This document shows positions 16,879 to 25,868 of a DNA stretch of 64,000 nucleotides, in pieces. Numbering within the stretch: position 1 is the stretch's first letter; every line of letters begins with the position of its first letter. The DNA comes from CALFBG01 sp045110315 (GTDB lineage Bacteria; Bacteroidota; Bacteroidia; Chitinophagales; Saprospiraceae), in contig JBGCFY010000099.1 of the NCBI GenBank assembly GCA_045110315.1, positions 1 through 64,000 of the forward strand, given 5' to 3'. Below the pieces are notes generated by a model. It made no database searches and was not told where the DNA came from. It worked only from the letters and a program-made list of their open reading frames with translations. The position numbers and the translations under genes were made by a program.

Positions 16879-19341
16879 TTAACGCTGTATCATTAGCTTT
16901 TGTACACCAGATTGGTTACCATTCCTAATGTTTAGCCAATAAATACCGGTTTGTAAACTACTAAGATCAAGTGTGAAGCTACGCCCACCATTACCATTAC
17001 CAAAGGCTTGTCGATATAAACTTTGTCCTAAAAGGTTATGAATGTCAATGGTCAATTGATCAGCAGGTTGTGCCAACTGGATCTGGACTAAGTCTTTTGT
17101 TGGGTTAGGATATACTTTAAACGTCAAACTTTTTAACGACGGATTGATGCTTGTGAGGTTTTCATTATTTGCCGCAAAGGTACTTTGCTGAATGACAAAG
17201 TCTCCCGTTCCGTTCGGTCGTCGAGCACTGCCGCGATTAGTTTCTTGCGTCGCGTAACTGATGGAATCAATGATAGTATTATCCTTATGGCTAAAAATAA
17301 GTTGTTCCCCACTTTTTGATAACTTGAAATCTGCATGTAAACCATCCTGTCCGTTATCCTGATCTGCCCAAATGATTAAGTACTCATCTGGAGCAATCAT
17401 TGTACCTGCAGGGAATGCCCATTTTTTGCGAACGGCGTAATCGTCCGACAGATAAAAGTCACTTAGGTCAACAGTAGTGGTAGAATTATTATAGAGTTCG
17501 ATCCAATCGTCATACTCTCCCGCAGCATCGGCTATTCCTCCAATACTATCATTATCAGCAAGAAATTCGTTGATTACAACATCTTGCCATTCAATGGGCG
17601 AAGTAATCGGTTCGCAAGTTTGATTTAATGCGACGAGGTTGTTTTCTAACTGGGTAAGTCGATTGCTAATAAAGTTACGGACAGGAGGAATGGAGGCACC
17701 ATTACTATTGCCGGTACCATTACCAATATCATACTCGAAATAATTTGGGTTGAAAATATAATTTGGGTCTGCATAAATGCCATCTCTGATCAAATCAGCA
17801 TTGTGGTCGATTAAAGGAGACAACCGTTCTAGCGTGAAATTGAGGTCGAGAATCTCACAGCAAATATCTAGATATTCTTGTCGAAAACTAGGTACCGTCA
17901 TTAATCGATCAATCAGCACTTTTTCATCATTATTAATAATGAGCGGAAAGTTGGTACCGCCACCAGGTCCGCCAGGTCCACCGCCACTTCCACCACCAGC
18001 GATGTTATCATAAATATTCTGGCAAACATTATCCCAGTCGTTATTACAGCAAAAATTATCTAGCTCGATAACTTGTTGAAAGATGGGGTCACTAGCTGGA
18101 AAAGGGCAAGAACCATTTAAGATTGTCGCGCAGTTAGCTGGATTATTTTCAAAGCTTACTTGCTGGCAACTTAGGTTCTCACAACTATTGCCATCGATCA
18201 TTGTCGTTACGGTTAAGCATACTTGGAAGGTACCTTCTTCTGCGTAAGTATGGCTTGGGTTTTCTTCTGTGGAAGTATTTGAATCGCCAAAAGTCCAGCT
18301 ATAACTATCTAAGTTGGCAGGCGTAGAAATATTGGTAAAATCAACTTGTAAAGTAGTGAAGTTGATCGTTGTCGTAAATTTAGCTTGGATGGGACAAAGC
18401 GGATCTAGCGGAGGATCAGGATTACCATCGCTATTCAAGCTTCCTCCCATTGCCAAATTGTAATCCCAAGGAATCCAGATAAATTGATCGGTATCTGGCG
18501 CATGGTAAAGGTAAAAGTTTCGACCATGTTCAAGGTAAGAATCCCAGTTGTCAGTCATGACATCAATAGCGAGTACATTTAAGTAATGCGATACATCGAA
18601 GACTTCCTCTATACTCGTCGGGAAATCATTATCGGTACTGTTGTTAATAACGTCAACAAGTTCAATAAATTCACTCCAATCATTTTCTGTTTTATTCGTT
18701 TTCAGTTCAAAAGAATAATCACCTGGATCAGTACCGGCCCAACTTAAGGTTGAATTTCCAGTATTCTTAAAAAGATTACCATCACCATCCGCAAAGTTTG
18801 ATTTTAAAAAAGTTTTATCTATTTGCTCCGTAATGGCGTAGACGCCCCAATAATCATCATTTAAGTATAATTTGCAAAAAGTAACTCTTGGTGCTTTAAC
18901 ACCCGCTTCTCGCATCATGTTGTAACACAGAAAGTCTCGTTGGAAACCCGGATCACCGACACCATTATGAAGGTTGAATTTCTTCAAGCCATCGTAGTTT
19001 TGACCAGAGACATATTCATTCAAATCAATTTTTAATGACTTCTTAAAAGCATTAGAAGAAAAATGAGAAGAAAAACCTTTTTGTCGGACACCAATGCTAT
19101 CAACAACTTGACCGTCTACCTCAATTACTCCCATGAGATACGGAATGTTTCCTCCCCCATCGATTGTTGGTCCGAAGGTTTCGTAATTGAAGGTTAAGGT
19201 GTCCCAAAAGTTAACGTCGGGAAAAGTAATCCTAATTTCGTGTAAAAAGGAACCATCGAAGAGTTGATCTCCATTATCTTGAGCGGTTAACGTAACGAAG
19301 CTTATGCAAAGAAATAGGCTGTAGAGTATAATTTTTTTCAT
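16879..19341 (-). CDS. CotH-family secreted protein with PKD, lamin-tail and T9SS sorting domains
   Basis: An 820-aa exported protein (signal peptide MKKIILYSLFLCISFVTLTA). Residues about 25-300 are the CotH kinase-like domain (FNLHNGVGDPGFQRDFLCYN, TDNWDSYLEHGRNFYLYH, WIPWDYNLAMGG). Next come a PKD domain (SYSWTFGDSNTS-like, about 330-395), a Cys-rich insert with NFCCNNDWDNVC, a glycine/proline-rich linker, a lamin-tail domain (VINEFLADNDS to IIWADQDNG) and a T9SS type A sorting tail starting near KVYPNPTKDLVQIQL. CotH proteins phosphorylate spore-coat proteins in Bacillus; the Bacteroidota role is unknown. Cell-surface location is inferred from the sorting tail. Confidence 0.9.
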   Translation of the reverse strand: MKKIILYSLFLCISFVTLTAQDNGDQLFDGSFLHEIRITFPDVNFWDTLTFNYETFGPTIDGGGNIPYLMGVIEVDGQVVDSIGVRQKGFSSHFSSNAFKKSLKIDLNEYVSGQNYDGLKKFNLHNGVGDPGFQRDFLCYNMMREAGVKAPRVTFCKLYLNDDYWGVYAITEQIDKTFLKSNFADGDGNLFKNTGNSTLSWAGTDPGDYSFELKTNKTENDWSEFIELVDVINNSTDNDFPTSIEEVFDVSHYLNVLAIDVMTDNWDSYLEHGRNFYLYHAPDTDQFIWIPWDYNLAMGGSLNSDGNPDPPLDPLCPIQAKFTTTINFTTLQVDFTNISTPANLDSYSWTFGDSNTSTEENPSHTYAEEGTFQVCLTVTTMIDGNSCENLSCQQVSFENNPANCATILNGSCPFPASDPIFQQVIELDNFCCNNDWDNVCQNIYDNIAGGGSGGGPGGPGGGTNFPLIINNDEKVLIDRLMTVPSFRQEYLDICCEILDLNFTLERLSPLIDHNADLIRDGIYADPNYIFNPNYFEYDIGNGTGNSNGASIPPVRNFISNRLTQLENNLVALNQTCEPITSPIEWQDVVINEFLADNDSIGGIADAAGEYDDWIELYNNSTTTVDLSDFYLSDDYAVRKKWAFPAGTMIAPDEYLIIWADQDNGQDGLHADFKLSKSGEQLIFSHKDNTIIDSISYATQETNRGSARRPNGTGDFVIQQSTFAANNENLTSINPSLKSLTFKVYPNPTKDLVQIQLAQPADQLTIDIHNLLGQSLYRQAFGNGNGGRSFTLDLSSLQTGIYWLNIRNGNQSGVQKLMIQR

Positions 19342-20026
19342 AAATAAGTTAATGTGCTTGTAAAGCTATGGATAGTCGTGTGAGGAATCGTGCTGACAAA
19401 TAAATCGATTTACTTAGTTCCGGTAGTATCTTCTAAGTTATTAGATAACTTGCGTAAAAACTATTCCAAGTTATCTATGCCTTGGAATTTCGGGAGACCA
19501 AATCAAATATGAGCAGAAGTCCTGTAGTTACTAAAATTAATAAACCTTGGTAAAGGTCATTATTAAAGACACTAAATGTATTGATTTCCCCTACGAGAAG
19601 TCACGCATTTAAAAATGAATGCCTACTAGATGACTAAAATGTATCCTTTGAGCAGTTTTTAAATAAAAAAAATAAAAAGAAATTTGGGATTCCTAAATAG
19701 GATTGAAAGACTCGTAATCAATCGTTACAAGGTACTCGTCATGCTTACTTCTAAATGCCAAAGTCAGATTAAGCTTACCTAGCTTAAATAGTCTGTTATC
19801 TTATTATTTAGGAGTAAGGAGTTTTTTGGTTGGAAGGATCTTCTAGCAGTAGAGAAAATAGCTTTAATTTTTTAATTTAAATGCTATTGTAACCCTCATT
19901 TGTTGTAATGAAGGGATTTAAGAACGTTATCGGATAGCGAACTCAAGGTCTATGGTTTAGTTCCCCTTTTCGTTCCTTGTGATCGGCACCGTTAAAAAAA
20001 GTAGGAAATTAGCATAAAGTCTAGTG
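19342..20026. other. 685-bp intergenic region with inverted repeats, no gene seen
   Basis: No ORF here has support. The CotH-proximal end carries alternating inverted repeats (listed separately). An imperfect hairpin of CCCTCATT against AATGAAGGG lies at about 19891-19914, downstream of the acyl carrier protein gene, without a clear T-run. Confidence 0.5.
19435..19477 (-). promoter_or_regulatory. Alternating inverted repeats upstream of the CotH gene
   Basis: AAGTTAT (19435-19441) pairs with ATAACTT (19445-19451). The latter also forms part of an 11-bp perfect stem, TAGATAACTTG (19442-19452) with CAAGTTATCTA (19467-19477). The two pairings exclude each other, as in attenuators, or the DNA is a multi-site operator. 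It lies about 95-135 nt before the CotH start. Confidence 0.4.
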
Positions 20027-20260
20027 CTAAGAAAGGTATTTATTGATATAATCATGTGCATCTTTCACGGTTTCAATATTTTCCACATCATCGTTTGATA
20101 AAGTGATATTAAACCAATTTTCTAGCTTTAAGATCAAAAGCATAAGGTCAATTGAATCTAGATTAAGGTCATTTTTTAAACTAGTAGTAAGGCTGATGCT
20201 TCTCGGGGAGATACTCGCTTCCCAACTTACCATACTGATTACTCTATCTTGTATATTCAT
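20027..20260 (-). CDS. Orphan acyl carrier protein
   Basis: A 77-aa helical acidic protein with the phosphopantetheine site LNLDSIDLMLL, Ser36 being the attachment residue. Length and motif fit a free-standing ACP. It follows the DUF4249 gene by 129 bp in the same direction. No fatty-acid, polyketide or peptide synthase gene is close, so its acyl chain and partner enzymes must be encoded elsewhere. Many Bacteroidota have extra ACPs beside the fatty-acid one, for example in aryl-polyene or lipid pathways; nothing here decides between them. Confidence 0.85.
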   Translation of the reverse strand: MNIQDRVISMVSWEASISPRSISLTTSLKNDLNLDSIDLMLLILKLENWFNITLSNDDVENIETVKDAHDYINKYLS

Positions 20261-20389
20261 GTCGTAAAAATTAGCAGGATTTTTAGCTTTTCATGACAGA
20301 TAACGTTTTTAGTCCTACAAAGGATGCTTGTGAGGTATCTTTTTTTTTAAATAGCACCAAATAAGTGGCTAGGAAGATATAAACAGGCT

Positions 20390-21337
20390 TTATTCTTGGA
20401 TAGGAATACTGGAGGAATAGGTACTGGTAAATCCAGAAAAGATACCATATCCTCCTTCAATATTATTAAATACAATGACGGGTTCGGATAAAGGGTTTTC
20501 TTGGGCTTGAATGTGTCGGTCAAGCGAATTATGGTATAAGTAATAAGCTCTGGAGACTGCTCTAAGCTCTACAATGATGTTGCCGAGTAATTGCTCCTTG
20601 GAGTTGAGCTGGTAGCTAAGGGCAAAACTGAAAGACTGAGTTTGTCCATCGAAGCTGCGGTCTTTAATTAATACTCCCCCGTTAAGAAAAGGAACTGCTG
20701 GACTATTATCGGTGGGTTCTTCTAGGAAGATCGGTCCAAAAGGTGGAAGCGTAATACGAGAGGTGTCCATTACCGCGCTGATTTCGTAGGAAATTGGTTC
20801 AACGAAAAGATTGAGCTCATAATAGTTTTCTTGGTTCACAGGATCTTCAATGGTTGTTCTTACTGTAAAGGTGTATTCTCGATCGTTGGCTTCTGGATCA
20901 ATACTTTGTAATATTTTTTCTCGTACCCCGATGACTTGCACGCCTGCTAAATTAGCTTTTCTAGGAATAAGGTCGGTCGCTTCGATTGGATCGAGGCTGG
21001 GAGTTTCTACTTTCAGGGTATAGCGTTTATCTGAGCGGATACTTTTGTTACCGAGGTAATAAGAGGGAGATAAGTCTTGGATGTACGTTAAGCGCTCAAA
21101 AAACTGACCTTCTTCGTAAATATCGACCTTAGCATTTGTAATATTCTGATAGTTAATTTCATCAAAAAGCCCCTGGGTTCTAGAGACGATGACCTCAAAC
21201 GTTTGGTCAGGAGAAAAAGTACTATTAATAACTAACTTCGGAGGCGGGCTTTGCAACGACAAATCTACCTCTTCTTCGCAAGTACTCGAAGATAAGATGA
21301 CTAAGGTCAGTAGTAGGAGTGTCAACGTTCTAAACAT
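20390..21337 (-). CDS. DUF4249 outer-membrane lipoprotein
   Basis: A 315-aa protein with a lipoprotein signal (LLLLTLVILSSSTCEEE; lipidation Cys near residue 20) and beta-rich sequence. DUF4249 proteins are regularly encoded right after TonB-dependent receptors that carry STN and carboxypeptidase-like N-terminal domains, and this gene follows such a receptor with 7 bp between them. It probably forms an extracellular or periplasmic accessory to that receptor. Substrate unknown. Confidence 0.85.
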   Translation of the reverse strand: MFRTLTLLLLTLVILSSSTCEEEVDLSLQSPPPKLVINSTFSPDQTFEVIVSRTQGLFDEINYQNITNAKVDIYEEGQFFERLTYIQDLSPSYYLGNKSIRSDKRYTLKVETPSLDPIEATDLIPRKANLAGVQVIGVREKILQSIDPEANDREYTFTVRTTIEDPVNQENYYELNLFVEPISYEISAVMDTSRITLPPFGPIFLEEPTDNSPAVPFLNGGVLIKDRSFDGQTQSFSFALSYQLNSKEQLLGNIIVELRAVSRAYYLYHNSLDRHIQAQENPLSEPVIVFNNIEGGYGIFSGFTSTYSSSIPIQE

Positions 21338-21344
21338 GGCTTAC

Positions 21345-23975
21345 CTAAAGTTTAATTGAGTATCCAAGATACGGAATAATTGGCAAAAGGTTTACTTGGA
21401 CAAAACTTAGCTGGGAGTTTTGAAGGTTCCTTCGTAGTCTATAATATAGCGGGTTTTGTTTATTGTAAACGTTATAGATGCCTGCGTTAATATAGTGCGT
21501 GGCCCAACTTTTAGTGATTTGCATATTTAAACCCAAGTCTAGTCGATGATAATTTGGCATTCTGAAGCCATTTTTAGCATCGTAGGTGTAGATAGGGGTA
21601 TTGTCGAAGAGGTATTTTCCGGTCGGTAAAGTTGTAGCTAGTCCTGTCCCGTAGACCCAAGTAGCGCTAGTACTCAGCCAGTGGGTAAATTGGTGATTAA
21701 TTCCCGCTTTTAGATTGTGTCGTCGATCGTATCGAAAGGGATAAGGTTCTCCAAAGTTGATATCCTCAAAGTCCCTGATGGCCCAAGACAGGGTATAGTT
21801 GATCCAGCCGGTTGTTGTGCCAGTCGTTTTTTCTAAAGCGCACTCTACGCCGTAAGCAGTACCTTTACCATTTGTAACTTTGTTTTCCCAGTTTTCGGCA
21901 TTGAGGGTGAGTAGTGAAGTTCCTTCTTGGTAAGCGATAATATTATCCAATTGTTTGTAGTAACTATCTGCGCTAAAATACCAGCCATTGGCAATCCGGT
22001 ACCGAAAACCTAATTCGTATAGATTCGTTTGTTGCGGACCGATTTTATCGGTGGAGGGAACCCAAAGGTCGGAAGGTAGCCCAATATTTGAACTCGTTAA
22101 GAGATGAAAATATTGGGTCATTGCGCTGTACGATAAATTGACTTGCCAGCGTTTTCTGAATTGCATTGCAATGGATAGTCTAGGCTGGAAGTTCAAATAA
22201 CTTTTTCCATCCGTCTGTAATCCCGCCAGATGAACGCCGTAATTAAGGGTTAGCCAAGAAGCTACTTTATACTCATCTTCTAGGTAGCTTGAATATTGAT
22301 AGGAGACACTTGAGGAACTATTGGCTAACGCATTATTAAATTCGAGCAGTAAGGTATCAAGTACAATGGTATTGGTGGTATTAAATAAGCTCGCGGATGG
22401 CTTGAATTCTTGTCGGCTTAGGCTTAAGCCAAAACGGATATAATGTTTGATCGAAGGAATCCAATCAAAATCTATTTTGCCCGAATAGTCTTGTATTTGA
22501 GAACTGTACTGTGCTAATTGTACCAGTTGCCATTGCAGAATATCATTATCAAGAATATCTTTTAGGTCAGAAAAATTTCTGGATTCAAAATTAAATTTAC
22601 TAAAAGTAAAAGAAGTATTCGCAAAAAGCTTATTGCTGAAAAGATGATTCCAGCGTAAGGAGGCAATTGTATTTCCCCAAGTTAAGTTTTGCTCTAGCGT
22701 ATCTTGAAAAGTAATAAAGTCATTGAAGTTGACGTTCCGCTGTGTCTCATCCTCAAAGACATCTTTACCTTGATATACGCTTAAATATAGGTGATCTTTG
22801 GAGGTAATTGCATAGTTAATTTTCGCATTGATATCGTAGAAAAAATAATTGATATTCCCCGTTTCTAATTTTTTTTCTTTCAAGCGTTGTGCAAAAGGTT
22901 GTGTAAAGGTATTGATCAATGATCGTCGGGCGGTAATCAGAAAAGAGCTTTTATTTTTAACGATTGGACCTTCCACCAGTATTTTTGCCGCCGTGATTCC
23001 TATTCCTGCTTTTACGCTGTATTTTTTCTGATTGCCCTCTTTGGTACGAATGTCAAATACCGAAGATAATCGACCACCATAACGTGCCGGAAAGTTTCCT
23101 TTAAATAAACGGGCACTTTTAATCGCGTCAGCATTGAAGATGGAGAAAGCTCCAATAGCATGTAAGGGATTGTAGACCGGAACACCGTCCAACAAGATGA
23201 GGTTTTGGTCAGCATTACCTCCTCGGACGTGTATGCCACCAATGCCATCTGCTCCAGATTGTATGCCTGGAAGTAACTGAGCCATTCGCAGCACGTCCGG
23301 TTCTCCTCCCAAACTGGGTAGTTTTTTTAAAACGTCTAAGGGAAGATTATCTTCGACTAAGTCGGTTGGGTTCGATGCTTGTAGTGCATCATTTGCTCGG
23401 ACGACAATCTCTGCGAGGGTGAGCGAAGGGCTAAGTGTAATATTTAGATTTAGGTTTTGCGTCAAATGAAGTGAGCGTACAATAGTTTGATAACCGAGGT
23501 AAGAAAAATTGAGTTCTTGCTTCCCTTCTAGAAGCGTAATACTATAAAATCCGTAGCTATTTGAACTTGTTCCTTGGCTAATCGTACTCGTATAAATATT
23601 AGCCCCGATCAATTTTTCGCCGCTTTCTTTATCTTGGATAAAACCATTAATGGTATAAGTTTTTTTCTCAATTTTTCGGAAGAGGACAATCTGTTTTCCA
23701 ATGACTTTGAAGTCAAGTTTAGTATCTTTCAGTAGTATGGCCAAAATGCTACGAATACTAGTATTCTTTTTAGAGAAGTTAATGTCGGTAATCGTAGGAA
23801 TGAGATCATTGCTAAAGGAAACATTAATCTTGCTCTGTTGGCTTAGTTCGACTAAAGCTGTTTCCAAATTGACTTGGCTCACCTGAAAATCTACTTTGGT
23901 ATCCAATAGATTTTGCGCAGAAGCACCACTGCAGAATAGTACTACAAAAGCGATAGTAAGCCTAATATATTTCAT
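21345..23975 (-). CDS. TonB-dependent receptor with STN and carboxypeptidase-like domains
   Basis: About 876 aa: signal peptide, STN domain (VNLETALVELSQQSKINVSFS), carboxypeptidase-D regulatory-like domain (GFIQDKESGEKLIGANIYT), plug (LPSLGGEPDVLRMAQLLPG, GIHVRGGNADQNLILLDGVP) and a large barrel ending in hydrophobic IPYLGYSIKL. The STN domain signals to the FecR protein encoded upstream. I place the start at the ATG at 23975; a TTG three codons upstream would add MRD. It is an outer-membrane active transporter, and the usual plug motif is intact. Substrate cannot be told from the sequence. Confidence 0.92.
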   Translation of the reverse strand: MKYIRLTIAFVVLFCSGASAQNLLDTKVDFQVSQVNLETALVELSQQSKINVSFSNDLIPTITDINFSKKNTSIRSILAILLKDTKLDFKVIGKQIVLFRKIEKKTYTINGFIQDKESGEKLIGANIYTSTISQGTSSNSYGFYSITLLEGKQELNFSYLGYQTIVRSLHLTQNLNLNITLSPSLTLAEIVVRANDALQASNPTDLVEDNLPLDVLKKLPSLGGEPDVLRMAQLLPGIQSGADGIGGIHVRGGNADQNLILLDGVPVYNPLHAIGAFSIFNADAIKSARLFKGNFPARYGGRLSSVFDIRTKEGNQKKYSVKAGIGITAAKILVEGPIVKNKSSFLITARRSLINTFTQPFAQRLKEKKLETGNINYFFYDINAKINYAITSKDHLYLSVYQGKDVFEDETQRNVNFNDFITFQDTLEQNLTWGNTIASLRWNHLFSNKLFANTSFTFSKFNFESRNFSDLKDILDNDILQWQLVQLAQYSSQIQDYSGKIDFDWIPSIKHYIRFGLSLSRQEFKPSASLFNTTNTIVLDTLLLEFNNALANSSSSVSYQYSSYLEDEYKVASWLTLNYGVHLAGLQTDGKSYLNFQPRLSIAMQFRKRWQVNLSYSAMTQYFHLLTSSNIGLPSDLWVPSTDKIGPQQTNLYELGFRYRIANGWYFSADSYYKQLDNIIAYQEGTSLLTLNAENWENKVTNGKGTAYGVECALEKTTGTTTGWINYTLSWAIRDFEDINFGEPYPFRYDRRHNLKAGINHQFTHWLSTSATWVYGTGLATTLPTGKYLFDNTPIYTYDAKNGFRMPNYHRLDLGLNMQITKSWATHYINAGIYNVYNKQNPLYYRLRRNLQNSQLSFVQVNLLPIIPYLGYSIKL

Positions 23976-24030
23976 ATCTCTCAATAAGTCATCTCTACCA
24001 TAAAGATAGAAGAGTTGGAGCGAATAACGA

Positions 24031-24068
24031 ACAACGACTCTAATACTTGTAGGTATTAGAGTCGTTGT
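24031..24068 (-). promoter_or_regulatory. 16-bp perfect hairpin between fecR and the receptor gene
   Basis: ACAACGACTCTAATAC (24031-24046) and GTATTAGAGTCGTTGT (24053-24068) are perfectly complementary with a 6-nt loop. It begins about 35 nt after the FecR stop and ends about 55 nt before the receptor start. No T-run follows on the transcribed strand, so an attenuator, mRNA-processing site or stability element is more likely than a plain terminator. Confidence 0.6.
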
Positions 24069-24102
24069 AAATTTATTATCTACTTAATCCTAAAGCTAAA
24101 GA

Positions 24103-25155
24103 CTATTTACAGGAACCGCCAACAAATTTGAATGATTTGACGTTTTTACGCTGAATTTTAATTTCAAACGAAGTCTCTAAAGCAGTCCAAATATCTTCTA
24201 AACTTGAATCATTAAACAAAGAAGTGTAGCTACAATCCTTAAGGTTGCTATCTTTCCAGTCAATCTCGATTCCGTAGTAATTTTCTAGATCAGTCACTAA
24301 GTCTGGAAATGGGGTTTTTCTAAAGTTAAGCTCTTTAGACATCCATGCCAAGCTATTAGGCGATTTATTTTTTGTTGTCTTAAATGTTTTACTGTTGTGA
24401 TCGTAAGTGGCTTTTTCATTGGCAACGAGTTCTACTGCTGCTCCCGTAGTAAGGTTTTCGAATCTTACTTTACCCGTTTTGACGATTACCGTGGTTTCTC
24501 CTTTTGTAGGGTTAGCGGATACATTGAAAGAAGTACCTAGTACTTTAATTTTTGTTGCCGCGGTTTCGATAACGAAGTAGCGACTAGATTCTTTTGCAAT
24601 ATCGAAAAAGGCTTCCCCTTCTAATTTTACTACACGTTGGTGAGAGCCAAATTCTTTTAGATAAGAAAGCTGACTATGTCTATTTAACCAGACTTTACTA
24701 CCATCTTCCATTTCAACGAATTCGGATTTATCCATTGAACTCAGCGTAAGTTTTTGCTGATCAAAAATATTGGACGGCGAAAGTGCATTCCAAAGACCAA
24801 TACCAAGCAAGACCGCAATACTTGCTGCAATAGCGTAACGATATAATTTGCGGGGAGAACGTGGTGTTTTATTGGAAAGGGTAGACAAAGTCGCTGATTT
24901 AGCTTTACGCTCTGTAACAGCACGATGACTTTCTGTTTGAATCCTTTTTTTCAACTTCAACAAAGCAAGGTCGACATTGGGAGTAAAAGATTTGTCATAG
25001 TGTTCACTGAGCTGCCAAGCCTGCTCCAAATCGACGAAAGTCTTCTGGTGATTAGGGGACTTGGCTAACCATTCCGATAGTGCCAAATTTTCCTCGGTAT
25101 TAATGATACCGGTGATTTTTTTGTGAATGAGTTGTATATACTTAGATTCTTGCAT
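24103..25155 (-). CDS. FecR-family anti-sigma factor
   Basis: A 350-aa single-pass membrane protein: N-terminal cytoplasmic part with the DUF4880-like EWLAKSPNHQKTFVDLEQAW, a transmembrane helix near residues 103-125 (YRYAIAASIAVLLGIGLW), and the periplasmic FecR domain (KVWLNRHSQLSYLKEF, VVKLEGEAFFDIAK, IKVLGTSFNVSA). A DUF4974-like C-terminus follows (LNFRKTPFPDLVTDLENYYG). It should hold the ECF sigma factor encoded 71 bp upstream until the receptor's STN domain signals substrate binding. Confidence 0.93.
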   Translation of the reverse strand: MQESKYIQLIHKKITGIINTEENLALSEWLAKSPNHQKTFVDLEQAWQLSEHYDKSFTPNVDLALLKLKKRIQTESHRAVTERKAKSATLSTLSNKTPRSPRKLYRYAIAASIAVLLGIGLWNALSPSNIFDQQKLTLSSMDKSEFVEMEDGSKVWLNRHSQLSYLKEFGSHQRVVKLEGEAFFDIAKESSRYFVIETAATKIKVLGTSFNVSANPTKGETTVIVKTGKVRFENLTTGAAVELVANEKATYDHNSKTFKTTKNKSPNSLAWMSKELNFRKTPFPDLVTDLENYYGIEIDWKDSNLKDCSYTSLFNDSSLEDIWTALETSFEIKIQRKNVKSFKFVGGSCK

Positions 25156-25226
25156 TTTATAATTCTTCTATAACTTATAAGGGTAGACACGAAAAACGAC
25201 CTTCTCCCCTATTCCCACTTGTATTT

Positions 25227-25817
25227 TTATTGCATTAAGATTAAAATAATGATTTGTAATCCTGTTTTAGTAAAGTTTTGGACGGCTACCCGCAGATTTT
25301 TTAGAGCTTTAGAAATCTGATTTTCTACTGTTTTGACTGAAATATCTAATTTTTCAGCGATTTGTTGGTAGGACATGGCCTCAAATCTACTCAATAAGAA
25401 TACTTGGCGACATCGTAGCGGTAGTTTTTCAATGGCGGCAGAGATATGTTTGCTCATTTCTTCTCCTTCTAGGTGTTGAATGGCAGTTGTTTGTTTGCTT
25501 TGAAGGAAAGGCATGCTTGGTTCTACGTCAGTAGTTGCTTTTTGATCACGAAGGTAGTTGAGACTTTTATTAACGGCAGCTCTTTTAAGGTACGCTTTCA
25601 CAGAGCTTTTGATCACGAGGTTTTCTCTTTTTTTCCATAATTCAAAGAATACATCTTGTACCAAATCCTCTGCCAAATTTTTATCAGGAATAATTCGGTA
25701 AACGGCATTGCAGAGAAAGCTATAGTGTCTTCTGAAAAGAATATCAATTACGGCATCAGCTTGCTGAGAGAGTAATTGAATAAGTGCTTTATCATCTAAG
25801 TTAGGATCTACTTGCAT
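25227..25817 (-). CDS. ECF RNA polymerase sigma factor (Bacteroidota FecI type)
   Basis: A 196-aa sigma-70 family factor with region 2 (LAEDLVQDVFFELWKKRENL) and region 4 (LPLRCRQVFLLSRFEAMSYQQ then IAEKLDISVKTVENQISKAL). It heads the sigma/FecR/TonB receptor/DUF4249 set and should activate transcription of the receptor genes on a substrate signal. It begins 51 bp after the stop of the replication initiator gene on the same strand, so partial read-through from the rep promoter is possible. Confidence 0.92.
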   Translation of the reverse strand: MQVDPNLDDKALIQLLSQQADAVIDILFRRHYSFLCNAVYRIIPDKNLAEDLVQDVFFELWKKRENLVIKSSVKAYLKRAAVNKSLNYLRDQKATTDVEPSMPFLQSKQTTAIQHLEGEEMSKHISAAIEKLPLRCRQVFLLSRFEAMSYQQIAEKLDISVKTVENQISKALKNLRVAVQNFTKTGLQIIILILMQ

Positions 25818-25868
25818 GGAAATTGGTCATCAAAGTCGTCAATAAGTATTAGTGTGCGATGCTTAAAA

